Below, piece by piece: positions 17,696-25,575 of a DNA stretch of 64,000 nucleotides. The stretch is from Bacillota bacterium. GTDB taxonomy: Bacteria > Bacillota > Clostridia > Lachnospirales > Lachnospiraceae. The notes beneath the pieces are model-generated. The model was given only the letters and a program-made list of their open reading frames with translations. It ran no database searches and was not told the origin of the DNA. The position numbers were made by a program, and so were the translations under genes. Where the stretch lies: positions 1-64,000 of the forward strand of contig JAEWIZ010000004.1 of the NCBI GenBank assembly GCA_023386815.1, read 5' to 3'. Numbering within the stretch: position 1 is the stretch's first letter; each line of letters opens with the position of its first letter.

Positions 17696-18571
17696 ATGGA
17701 TGAGAGAAGATATCAGTTAAACAAGGAGCTGGCCAGCATGTTAAAGGGTGGGGTTATCATGGATGTGACTACACCGGAACAAGCAAAAATTGCAGAAGAA
17801 GCAGGTGCATGTGCTGTTATGGCGCTGGAACGTATTCCTGCGGATATTCGAGCTGCAGGCGGAGTATCCAGAATGAGTGATCCTAAAATGATTCGTGGTA
17901 TTCAAGAAGCCGTATCAATTCCTGTTATGGCAAAATGCCGTATCGGACATTTTGTTGAGGCTCAGTTACTGGAGGCGATTGAAATAGATTACATCGATGA
18001 AAGCGAGGTCCTGTCTCCTGCTGATGATGTATATCATATTAACAAGCGAAATTTCCAGGTTCCCTTTGTCTGTGGCGCTAAGGATCTAGGTGAGGCTCTG
18101 CGCAGAATCAACGAGGGTGCTGCTATGATTAGAACCAAGGGTGAGCCAGGTACCGGTGACATTGTTCAGGCGGTTCGCCATATGAGGATGATGAACAGAG
18201 ACATTGCTCGTATTACTTCCATGAGAGAGGACGAATTGTACCAGGTTGCTAAGGAGTTGCAGGTTTCATATGAACTGGTACAGTATGTACATCAAAACGG
18301 CAGGCTGCCGGTGGTTAACTTTGCAGCTGGTGGTGTCGCCACACCAGCAGACGCAGCCTTAATGATGCAGCTTGGTGCGGAAGGGGTCTTTGTTGGTTCC
18401 GGAATCTTCAAATCAGGTAATCCTGCAAAACGAGCCAATGCAATCGTAAAGGCTGTAACCAATTTCTCCGATGCAAAGATGATTGCCTCCCTGTCTGAGG
18501 ATCTAGGAGAAGCGATGATTGGAATCAACGAACAGGAAATTGAACTTCTGATGGCGGAAAGGGGTAAGTAG
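17696..18571 (+). CDS. pdxS: Pyridoxal 5'-phosphate synthase subunit PdxS
   Basis: This 291-residue synthase subunit makes PLP from ribose 5-phosphate, glyceraldehyde 3-phosphate and ammonia. The catalytic lysines are in GVIMDVTTPEQA (upstream strand), VMAKCRIGHFVEAQ (near 80) and the region CGAKDLGEALRRI (near 145). IRTKGEPGTGD and the phosphate-binding GGVATPADAALMMQLG are conserved. Length is normal. GAGG precedes the start. It is followed after 86 bp by pdxT, with which it forms the 12+12 complex. Confidence 0.97.
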   Translation: MDERRYQLNKELASMLKGGVIMDVTTPEQAKIAEEAGACAVMALERIPADIRAAGGVSRMSDPKMIRGIQEAVSIPVMAKCRIGHFVEAQLLEAIEIDYIDESEVLSPADDVYHINKRNFQVPFVCGAKDLGEALRRINEGAAMIRTKGEPGTGDIVQAVRHMRMMNRDIARITSMREDELYQVAKELQVSYELVQYVHQNGRLPVVNFAAGGVATPADAALMMQLGAEGVFVGSGIFKSGNPAKRANAIVKAVTNFSDAKMIASLSEDLGEAMIGINEQEIELLMAERGK

Positions 18572-18657
18572 TCTAGGTAATATCCTTTTAGACTACTTGT
18601 TAAGCCTTTAGAGCCATTAATTGGAGGTCAAAACTTCCTATAGAAGGAGACTTTATC

Positions 18658-19239
18658 ATGAGAGTTGCAGTACTCGCAGTACAGGGCGCATTTATAGAGC
18701 ATATTAAAATAATGAATCAGCTTGGTGTAGAATGCATTGAGCTTAGACAAAAAGCGGATTTAGAACAAGACTTTGAGGGTCTGATACTGCCCGGGGGAGA
18801 GAGTACCGTCCAAGGAATGCTGCTTCGAGAGCTCGGCATGTTCGAGCTCTTGCAGGAACGTATTCGAAATGGACTTCCGGTATTTGCTACCTGCGCAGGC
18901 CTGATTTTACTGGCAGAGAATCTTAGTAATGATAGAAAAGTTCATCTTCAAACCCTGCCTATCACAGTAAAACGCAACGCTTATGGAAGACAGCTGGGGA
19001 GCTTCTTTACCTATGAGGACATTACTGGTATCAAACATTTTCCAATGGAGTTCATCCGTGCACCTTATATTGAAGACGTGGAGGCTGGTGTTCAGGTACT
19101 GGCACGGGTAAAGGGCGACATTGTAGCTGTCAAATATCAGAATCAACTAGCATTGGCTTTTCATCCGGAATTGGTAGAAGATACACGTCTCCATGAGGCT
19201 TTTTTACAGATTATAACATCCTCTCTTGAGAAATATTGA
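18658..19239 (+). CDS. pdxT: Pyridoxal 5'-phosphate synthase glutaminase subunit PdxT
   Basis: This 193-residue glutaminase supplies ammonia to PdxS. The class-I triad is present: Cys in FATCAGL (near residue 80) and the His/Glu pair in AFHPELVED (near 170). The oxyanion segment LILPGGESTV is near 43-52. AGAAGGAG lies well spaced before ATG 18658. It lies in one operon with pdxS. Nothing is unusual about it. Confidence 0.97.
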   Translation: MRVAVLAVQGAFIEHIKIMNQLGVECIELRQKADLEQDFEGLILPGGESTVQGMLLRELGMFELLQERIRNGLPVFATCAGLILLAENLSNDRKVHLQTLPITVKRNAYGRQLGSFFTYEDITGIKHFPMEFIRAPYIEDVEAGVQVLARVKGDIVAVKYQNQLALAFHPELVEDTRLHEAFLQIITSSLEKY

Positions 19240-19251
19240 TCATGTGAACTG

Positions 19252-19280
19252 TTGAAAACACTCCGAGAATATTGTATGAT
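19252..19280 (+). promoter_or_regulatory. Sigma-A-type promoter of the flavodoxin gene
   Basis: TTGAAA and TATGAT are separated by 17 bp, 140 bp upstream of the flavodoxin start. Confidence 0.7.
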
Positions 19281-19423
19281 AATATAGTGTTAGTTTCAAC
19301 TAACTAGTTTTATTCTAGTTTTATCTATAGAAACCACATATCACGAGAATCACAATTACATGTCATAACATCTCATACATTGAAAGCTCATTATACAGGA
19401 GCAAAATAAAAGGAGGATATTAT

Positions 19424-19855
19424 ATGGATAAAGTAATAGTTGCATACTGGTCTCAGACAGGTAACACCGAGGAAATGGCTAATGCGATTGGTAAGGGAAT
19501 CGAACAGGCCGGAAAAACTGCGGAGGTGACAGACATCTCTCACGTATCACTGGAGGATTTGAAAGCATCCTCTACCTTTGCCCTTGGATGCCCCTCCATG
19601 GGAGATGAGGTTCTGGAAGAAGGTGAAATGGAACCCTTTGTTTCTGAGGTTGAAAAATTCTGTAGCGGTAAGAACATTGCTTTGTTTGGCTCCTATGGCT
19701 GGGGCGACGGACAGTGGATGCTTGATTGGGTAGATCGTATGAAAGAGGCCGGTGCTAACATCGTGAACGATGAAGGATTAATTACCGAAGGCTCTCCAGA
19801 TGCAGCTACTGTTGAAGAGTGCACCAAATTAGGCACTACTTTAGCTCAGCTATAA
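19424..19855 (+). CDS. Flavodoxin
   Basis: The 143-residue short-chain flavodoxin is a low-potential FMN electron carrier in the cytoplasm. The phosphate-binding loop is SQTGNTEEMA (residues 9-18); FMN-ring loops are near CPSMGDEVLEEGEMEPF (54-71) and GSYGWGDGQWM (88-98). In anaerobes it replaces ferredoxin under iron limitation or for particular reductases. AGGAGG precedes the start, and it stands alone with its own promoter. Confidence 0.95.
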   Translation: MDKVIVAYWSQTGNTEEMANAIGKGIEQAGKTAEVTDISHVSLEDLKASSTFALGCPSMGDEVLEEGEMEPFVSEVEKFCSGKNIALFGSYGWGDGQWMLDWVDRMKEAGANIVNDEGLITEGSPDAATVEECTKLGTTLAQL

Positions 19856-20214
19856 TTTCACTTACACTAATATTCCATTAGAATATATTACTTCCTATTC
19901 ATTCGTGATCAATTACTTTCTTATTCATTAGTAGATTGATTACTTCTAAGATTGATGAGGGTTGTCGCAATTAGTTAGATATGCGGATATAATTCCCACA
20001 ACACAAGATTCGTCTGTGTGTGAGAAAAGTCATACCGTAGAGCTAGCTTCTGTGATAGCCCTTTTTTATGAGTTCTTTTACCTGTAATCTTAAAAATCAA
20101 AAATGTATATTTATGCTAAGGTGGTTGCAGAAAAAAAGATAATATATTATAATTGACCCCAAGCGAAGTATCTTAATTTTAAAAGTTTACAATAAGCGCA
20201 GGAAGGATGAAACC
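19856..20214. other. 359-bp intergenic region, possible short RNA
   Basis: No coding frame is convincing. A TATAAT at 19990-19995 is followed by a short hairpin formed by two CACA units and TGTGTGTG, and by a TTTTTT run near 20064. This could be a small transcript, but the stem before the T-run is only four to five pairs. The downstream 150 bp is AT-rich with nothing else recognised. Confidence 0.3.
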
Positions 20215-20622
20215 ATGGCTAAGAAAACCTCAGATTCCAAGCAAAAGATAAGCAAAAAATATATTGACCTTTTTTATATGACACCATCCACAGTAACAGC
20301 GAGAGATATTGCTGATCTTTTACAGGAGAACAAAGGACTCTCCCTTCAGGTTTGGGAGGAAATGAATGTGCTGGAGATAGAATTGCCGAATGAGAATTCG
20401 ATTGACTTTGAACCGGTGGAGCCGAGCTTTCAAGATCCCTCCGATGCTGCCTTTATCAAAAACAGAAATATAAAAACTATCTTTGCCATCACTATCTGTG
20501 AAGATGACATCAGGCTAGTTGTACCCTATTTTGAGCAGCTGATTGCGACTTATGCTGGTTTTGTATGCTCTGATAGCGCTGATTTCAACCCGGTTTATGC
20601 GGGCACAACAGCAAAGGCATAA
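20215..20622 (+). CDS. Conserved-looking hypothetical protein, 135 residues
   Basis: The family is not recognised. It has a basic N terminus (MAKKTSDSKQKISKKYIDLFYMTPS), a middle with VWEEMNVLEIELPNE and an acidic stretch, and a C-terminal strand-helix pattern (TIFAITICEDDIRLVVPYFEQLIATYAGFVCSDSADF is the segment). There is no signal peptide or membrane helix, so it is probably cytoplasmic. AGGAAGG precedes the start. It is followed by azlC after 70 bp, but co-transcription is not certain. Confidence 0.7.
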   Translation: MAKKTSDSKQKISKKYIDLFYMTPSTVTARDIADLLQENKGLSLQVWEEMNVLEIELPNENSIDFEPVEPSFQDPSDAAFIKNRNIKTIFAITICEDDIRLVVPYFEQLIATYAGFVCSDSADFNPVYAGTTAKA

Positions 20623-20692
20623 TAAGTCTAACTCATAGTTTCGGATTTGTTAACAGCTAATCTCTATTAACATTTTATAAAGGAGTTTTTAT

Positions 20693-21391
20693 ATGTACAA
20701 GAAAAGAGCAGCCTTAAAGGCTGCTTTCCCGCATACAATACCTGTTTTTACAGGATATTTAGTCCTAGGAGCTGCTTATGGCATACTTATGAATAGTAAG
20801 GGCTTCTCTCTGTTTTGGATCATGCTGGCAAGTATCTTCATCTATGCCGGCTCAATGCAGTTTGTTACTGTGTCACTGCTGGCTGCCGGCTTTGATTTAA
20901 TGGGTGCCTTCCTTATGACTCTGGCAGTTAATGCCAGACATTTATTTTACGGTATCTCCATGCTAAAGCAATACCGAGGTATCGGTAAATTAAAGCCTTA
21001 TTTAATATTCTCTCTGACAGATGAAACCTTCTCCATTGTGTGTTCAGCAAAGGTTCCAGAGCAGGTAGATCATAAATGGTTCTATTTTTTTATATCTTTG
21101 CTGGATCATTCCTATTGGGTAGTAGGCTCTCTCCTGGGCGGTATAATCGGCAGCTTACTGGAATTTAATACAAAGGGAATTGACTTTGTTCTGACAGCAT
21201 TGTTTGTTGTTATTTTAATCAATCAATGGCAGTCTACAAAAAATCATTTACCAGCAATCATCGGTATCGTAAGTGCAATTGTATGTCGCTTCTTCTTCGG
21301 GGCTTCAAACTTTATTATCCCTTCCATGATTATGATATTAACCTTAGTAACCGTAGCAAGATCACCAATGGAAAGGAGTAAAGAAGCATGA
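20693..21391 (+). CDS. azlC: AzlC-family branched-chain amino acid export subunit
   Basis: This 232-residue membrane protein has the AzlC pattern: AFPHTIPVFTGYLVLGAAYGILM at the N terminus, IYAGSMQFVTVSLL near 55-68, NARHLFYGISML near 83-94 and LTDETFSI near 110. With AzlD it forms an exporter for branched-chain amino acids or analogues. It overlaps azlD by four bases (ATGA), indicating translational coupling. AAAGGAG precedes the start. Confidence 0.93.
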   Translation: MYKKRAALKAAFPHTIPVFTGYLVLGAAYGILMNSKGFSLFWIMLASIFIYAGSMQFVTVSLLAAGFDLMGAFLMTLAVNARHLFYGISMLKQYRGIGKLKPYLIFSLTDETFSIVCSAKVPEQVDHKWFYFFISLLDHSYWVVGSLLGGIIGSLLEFNTKGIDFVLTALFVVILINQWQSTKNHLPAIIGIVSAIVCRFFFGASNFIIPSMIMILTLVTVARSPMERSKEA

Positions 21392-21723
21392 ATTATTCCA
21401 TTCCACAACTTGTACTTTTCTTTGGCGTTGTTGTTCTTGGAACCCAGTTGACCCGGGTGCTGCCCTTTTTGATTTTTCCTGAGAACAAAGAGATACCAAA
21501 GTATGTGAAATACCTTGCGGACATTCTTCCTTTTACAATTATCGGAATGCTCGTTGTCTACTGCCTTAAGGACATCTCCTTTCTCCAGTCGCCTTATGCG
21601 ATTCCCGAGGCAATCAGCCTTTTGGTTATTGCTCTGCTTCACGTCTGGAAAAAGAATACTCTCCTCAGTATCGGCGGAGGTTCTCTTTTATACATGGTGT
21701 TGGTACAATATGTATTTATATAA
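21388..21723 (+). CDS. azlD: AzlD-family branched-chain amino acid export subunit
   Basis: The 111-residue small membrane partner of AzlC has four hydrophobic segments and the typical FGVVVLGTQLTRVLPFLIFP and YLADILPFTIIGMLVVYCLKD segments. AAGGAG lies within the azlC end. Length is normal for the family. Confidence 0.92.
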   Translation: MNYSIPQLVLFFGVVVLGTQLTRVLPFLIFPENKEIPKYVKYLADILPFTIIGMLVVYCLKDISFLQSPYAIPEAISLLVIALLHVWKKNTLLSIGGGSLLYMVLVQYVFI

Positions 21724-21753
21724 TTCTTCCTGTCTAGAAATAAATACAAAGAA

Positions 21754-21823
21754 ACCTGCAAAGGGAATTTCTGAGCTATTCTTGGTCAATCTTTTTGAAT
21801 AGCATCAGTCTCCTTATGCAGGT
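21754..21823 (+). terminator. Branched hairpin after azlCD
   Basis: ACCTGCA pairs with TGCAGGT and encloses an inner GCTATTC/GAATAGC stem; T-rich sequence follows. The remaining sequence to 22032 has four or more spaced CTCTTTAT units (about 20-bp period, 21909-21985) and no coding potential. Confidence 0.55.
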
Positions 21824-22032
21824 CTTATATTTCTTAATTCTTTTAACCATCATTTTGTTTTTCATTCTTATCACATATGTCATCTTTTAACAAGTTTTAT
21901 GTACTTTCATACTCTTTATGTTATTTAATTCTCTTTATGTTTCTTTCGATCTCTTTATATTCTTTAAATCTCTTTATCTCTTTTTAAGTACCTTAGCTAT
22001 TTGTATATTCCTTTGATCATACTTGTAAGTTT

Positions 22033-23109
22033 CTATATAATCTCTTCAATCATCAATTTATGCTCTTTTGACAAATCTACAAAGCCTGTCCCAATTCTAA
22101 TTACCGGACGTGATAGCGCCAGCTTATTAATCATAATAACCTCACCTTCTCTGCCATCATTCAGTCGTACGATATTATGCATATAGGATACAACGATACG
22201 CTCCATAAAGGTCATCAGATATCTCGGATCATATTTTAAAAACCCGTCTCGTTCAAAGTTTTCAACTACATCAAAGGGACAAATCGCATGACGATAACGA
22301 CGGTTTGAGGTCATCGCATCATAAACATCAGCTATAGCCACAATTTTTGAAAAAGTATCAATTTGCTCCCCTACGAAACCGTTAGGATAGCCAGTACCAT
22401 CACAACGTTCATGATGCATTAATGCAGCATATTTCACCCGAATATCAATCGGTGCATCCTTAATCGCTTGATAGGCTTTAACCGGATGTGTTTTAACAAT
22501 TTTAAATTCATCTTCCGTCAGTTTTCCATCCTTCGTAAGAATCTCCCTTGGAATCAATAACTTTCCAATGTCATGCAGAAGTCCCGCCAGTGTGAGCTGC
22601 TTGATATCTTCCTTCGAAAATTTTAACCAGCCGCCAAAAACATTACATATCAAAGCTACGTTCAAAGAATGTACAAAAGTCAGATCGTCATAGTTTCGGA
22701 TACCATGGAGCATCTCAAAAATATGGGCACCATTACGGCCTTCCTCTAGGAGATGTTCTGTCTCACTGAGCAGTTTATCAACATCGATTTGCGAATCACC
22801 GGAAATAATACTATTGAGACTCGATTCCATATGATCAACAGTCTCAACATAGGTACGATTAAACTTTTTGAATTCCTCTGTGTTCCTCAGCATTTCAATA
22901 TAGGATACTTCCTTGACCTCTTTTACTTGCTTGTCAATTTTTTTATACACCACAAGCCCATATATATTATAAAAACGCAGTCTTGTAATCATTCTATCAT
23001 CGAGTACTGTGCCTTTTGTAATTATTAGTTGATCTGCTGACGAATAGATATCGTTTGCGACCATCATTCCTACTTCGGCTTGATCTGTCCTAATCCTCAT
23101 TGCCTCCAT
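22033..23109 (-). CDS. HD-GYP domain protein, probable cyclic di-GMP phosphodiesterase
   Basis: The 358-residue protein has an N-terminal DUF3391-like regulatory part (AEVGMMVANDIYSSADQLIITKGT region, residues 10-60), a helical linker and an HD-GYP domain from about 140 to 320. The HD pair is in GLLHDIGKLLIP, further metal His residues in HPVKAYQAI and MHHERCDGTGYP, which holds the GYP motif. These residues predict hydrolysis of c-di-GMP. A C-terminal segment IVRLNDGREGEVIMINKLALSRPVI is shared with the paralogue at 46102. GGAGG is 10 bases before the ATG. Confidence 0.9.
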   Translation of the reverse strand: MEAMRIRTDQAEVGMMVANDIYSSADQLIITKGTVLDDRMITRLRFYNIYGLVVYKKIDKQVKEVKEVSYIEMLRNTEEFKKFNRTYVETVDHMESSLNSIISGDSQIDVDKLLSETEHLLEEGRNGAHIFEMLHGIRNYDDLTFVHSLNVALICNVFGGWLKFSKEDIKQLTLAGLLHDIGKLLIPREILTKDGKLTEDEFKIVKTHPVKAYQAIKDAPIDIRVKYAALMHHERCDGTGYPNGFVGEQIDTFSKIVAIADVYDAMTSNRRYRHAICPFDVVENFERDGFLKYDPRYLMTFMERIVVSYMHNIVRLNDGREGEVIMINKLALSRPVIRIGTGFVDLSKEHKLMIEEII

Positions 23110-23199
23110 GTAAGATTATCCTCCACTTTTTCTTGGTATGAATAATAACGTATACTTCTTTGTAAAAATAATACACATAACCCTCTCAGGGTAATTCAT

Positions 23200-23952
23200 T
23201 TATTTTAAAAGCAGCTCTATGGGACAATGATCACTTCCTATAATATCCATATGGATCTTAGCATCCTCCACCCTGTCCTTTAACCGATCAGACACCAGAA
23301 AATAGTCAATTCTCCACCCCACGTTCTTCTCACGAGCCTTGAACATATATGACCACCAGGTATAGGCATCCTTAACCTCCGGATATTTATAGCGGAAGGT
23401 ATCAATGAAGCCGCTGTCTAATAGCGTTGTCATCTTATCACGCTCTTCAATCGTAAATCCAGCATTTTTTATGTTTGATTTTGGATTCTTTAAATCAATC
23501 TCTTTATGTGCCACGTTCATATCGCCGCATACGATAACTGGCTTTTTCTTATCCAATTCCATTAAGTATGCTCTAAAATCATCTTCCCATTCCATACGGT
23601 AGTTTAATCTAGCTAACTCCCTTTGAGAATTTGGCGTATATACTGTAACCAAATAGAAATCCTCAAACTCTAAAGTGATAACCCGTCCTTCATCATTATG
23701 TTTGTCCATGCCAATGTCAAAAGTTACCTTAAGGGGTTCCTGCTTACAAAAAATCGCCGTACCCGAATATCCTTTTTTTAAAGCTGAATTAAAATACTGA
23801 TGATAACCTTCAAAAGCAATATCAACCTGCTCTGGCTGGAGCTTTGTCTCCTGCAGACAGAAGATATCTGCGTCCATATCAGAAAAATATTCCGCGAAGC
23901 CTTTATTCAAACACGCTCTTAATCCATTCACATTCCAGGATATTAATTTCAT
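23200..23952 (-). CDS. xth: Exodeoxyribonuclease III (AP endonuclease)
   Basis: The 250-residue enzyme nicks DNA at abasic sites and degrades 3' ends. Family motifs are WNVNGLRACL (residue 5 on), FCLQETKLQ with the metal Glu (near 35), YTPNSQ (near 108), CGDMNVAHKEIDL with Asp/Asn ligands (near 145), and WRIDYFLVS and GSDHCPIELLL at the end. The catalytic His is in GSDH. The start has AGGAAG nearby. Length and motifs are those of ExoA/XthA. Confidence 0.96.
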   Translation of the reverse strand: MKLISWNVNGLRACLNKGFAEYFSDMDADIFCLQETKLQPEQVDIAFEGYHQYFNSALKKGYSGTAIFCKQEPLKVTFDIGMDKHNDEGRVITLEFEDFYLVTVYTPNSQRELARLNYRMEWEDDFRAYLMELDKKKPVIVCGDMNVAHKEIDLKNPKSNIKNAGFTIEERDKMTTLLDSGFIDTFRYKYPEVKDAYTWWSYMFKAREKNVGWRIDYFLVSDRLKDRVEDAKIHMDIIGSDHCPIELLLK

Positions 23953-24006
23953 ATGTCACTTCCTTCCCTTGTCCTTTTCCTTACTTTATTTTAACTAACT
24001 TTTATT

Positions 24007-24198
24007 TTAAATTTGATCGGCTGGTTTTCTGATCTGCCGAATACTTTTCTCAACCTGTTTTCTTGGTAGCATGACCTGGTGTCCACAACCTAGACACTTT
24101 AATCGAAAGTCCATTCCCACGCGGAGAATCTCCCACTCAAAGCTACCGCAAGGATGCTGCTTCTTTAATTTTATAATCTCGCCAACGTTTAAATCCAT
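24007..24198 (-). CDS. DUF951 family small protein
   Basis: The 63-residue cytoplasmic protein contains LKKQHPCGSFEWEILRVGMD, a CxxC pair in LKCLGCGHQVMLPR and the ending RKQVEKSIRQI. These are the features of DUF951, widespread in Firmicutes and sometimes near parB, ychF or rpsF in other genomes. A nucleic-acid-binding zinc-ribbon-like role is a guess. GGAGG precedes the start. Confidence 0.88.
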   Translation of the reverse strand: MDLNVGEIIKLKKQHPCGSFEWEILRVGMDFRLKCLGCGHQVMLPRKQVEKSIRQIRKPADQI

Positions 24199-24312
24199 CT
24201 GCCATCCTCCACTTTACAAATTACCAAATTACTTTATTACCTCTATAAAGTATAGCATATTCCAATTTAATTGGAAAGTAAACTGTTAGTTGAAATAAAT
24301 CAAATTTACTAC

Positions 24313-24375
24313 TTGCATTTCGAATTAACATGTTGTAGTATATAAATACATTAGATGTAGTATTCATTACTACAT
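24313..24375 (+). promoter_or_regulatory. Promoter with overlapping inverted-repeat operators (TrhA-like gene)
   Basis: TTGCAT and TAGTAT with 17 bp between them form a promoter at 24313-24341. The -10 is part of TTGTAGTAT, and a perfect dyad ATGTAGTA-5-TACTACAT follows at 24355-24375. Three TGTAGTA half-sites in 45 bp suggest a repressor. A second IR (GATTATC/GATAATC) lies at 24432-24450. Confidence 0.5.
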
Positions 24376-24505
24376 AACATGGTATATATATCAACAAAAC
24401 GTATAAACAAAAGATAACTGGTAAAAATAAAAATGACAAGAGATTATCCAGCGATAATCCCTAGTCAAAATTACGTACTAAATAGTAAGAAAAGGAGCTG
24501 ATTTT

Positions 24506-25174
24506 ATGACTGTAAAAAAAATGAAAGCAAAGGATCCGGGAAGTGCTATTACACATTTTATTGGAACTCTTATGGCAGTATTCGCCTCTACGCCTTTATT
24601 AATTAAGGCGGCAGACCAGCCCAGCCGCATTCATTTAATCTCATTGGGTATCTTTGTCCTCAGTATGATTTTATTATATGTTGCCAGTACGGTCTATCAT
24701 ACTTTCGGAAAAACGGAAAAGGTTCATGTTCGTCTGAAAAAATTTGATCATATGGCTATTTATATATTAATAGCAGGTACTTATACTCCTATCTGTGCAA
24801 TCGCTTTAGGCGGACGCACTGGCTATATCTTACTTGCACTTGTATGGAGTCTTGCAATAATTGGTATCGCAGTAACAGGAATTTGGGTACATTGCCCGAA
24901 ATGGTTCTCCTCCATCGTTTATATCGCTATGGGTTGGACTTGTGTACTCGCATTTACTCAGATTATCAATGCTTTACCCACAGCAGCATTCCAATGGTTA
25001 TTGGCTGGTGGCATCATATATACCATAGGCGGAATTATATATGCACTTAAACTTCCTATCTTTAATAACAGGCATAAGAACTTTGGTTCCCATGAGATTT
25101 TTCACCTATTTGTAATGGGCGGTACCTTTTGCCACTTTATGCTGATGTACCAATATATCGCTGTTATGCCATAA
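24506..25174 (+). CDS. Hemolysin III/TrhA (PAQR-like) family membrane protein
   Basis: The 222-residue protein has seven likely membrane segments. Conserved PAQR/HlyIII residues are present: STVYHTF near 70, FDHMAIYILIAGTYTP near 85, and a C-terminal GSHEIFHLFVMGGTFCHF with two His. These His/Asp residues bind zinc in the family. TrhA members influence membrane homeostasis; the hemolysin name reflects old overexpression data. AAAGGAG precedes the start. It lies next to a regulated-looking promoter. Confidence 0.92.
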   Translation: MTVKKMKAKDPGSAITHFIGTLMAVFASTPLLIKAADQPSRIHLISLGIFVLSMILLYVASTVYHTFGKTEKVHVRLKKFDHMAIYILIAGTYTPICAIALGGRTGYILLALVWSLAIIGIAVTGIWVHCPKWFSSIVYIAMGWTCVLAFTQIINALPTAAFQWLLAGGIIYTIGGIIYALKLPIFNNRHKNFGSHEIFHLFVMGGTFCHFMLMYQYIAVMP

Positions 25175-25204
25175 AGGCATTTATTCGAAAATAATATAAT
25201 GATA

Positions 25205-25392
25205 CAAACAACACCGCCCCAAACTCCTGAAAGGATGGGGCGGTGAGTCATATCTATGTGAAGCAGCCGAAGAGTTCTGGTAAGGTAACAAGGCAGTAAA
25301 GATATCTCTTCCTTCATGTAAAAGGGATTCGGTTGCGAGTGCTCAAAGATATGTACCCTATCCCGGCTAAACTGTCCTGCTACTTACTTCTT
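25205..25392 (-). ncRNA. Candidate structured RNA of about 190 nt
   Basis: The 400-bp gap between the TrhA-like gene and pgi has no coding frame on either strand. On the minus strand a TATAAT (25399-25404) with TTGTAA 19 bp upstream would start a transcript near 25392. It contains several possible stems (GGGAT/ATCCC, ATATCT/AGATAT, AGCCG/CGGCT) and ends in the strong CACCGCCCC/GGGGCGGTG hairpin. The size and layout resemble 6S RNA, but I see no decisive signature of that or any riboswitch class. The flank 25405-25575 holds nothing else. Confidence 0.4.
25212..25245 (-). terminator. GC-rich hairpin ending the RNA candidate
   Basis: CACCGCCCC pairs perfectly with GGGGCGGTG (16-nt loop). The minus-strand 3' flank is TTGTTTGTATC, a weak U-tract. 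In the other direction it could serve the TrhA-like gene that ends at 25174. Confidence 0.65.
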
Positions 25393-25575
25393 TAATATAT
25401 TATACTCAGGTAATACTTTCTTGTTACAATAGAGTTAAGCATTCTTAAGCCAATTGCTACAAATTACAAAAGAACTCCAGAATGAATCCATTAAGGTTTT
25501 CACTTTGGAGTTCTTCAAATTCATGGCAAGTCAATCAGATCAGTGATTTAGCCTGTTTCTTTATTTCTATTATTA

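Noticed and set aside
25205..25392. SRP RNA or RNase P RNA at this position
   Set aside because: The GAAGCAGCC on the plus strand recalls SRP domain IV, but the surrounding conserved bases are missing and the true SRP RNA is at 53787-54057; RNase P signatures are absent.
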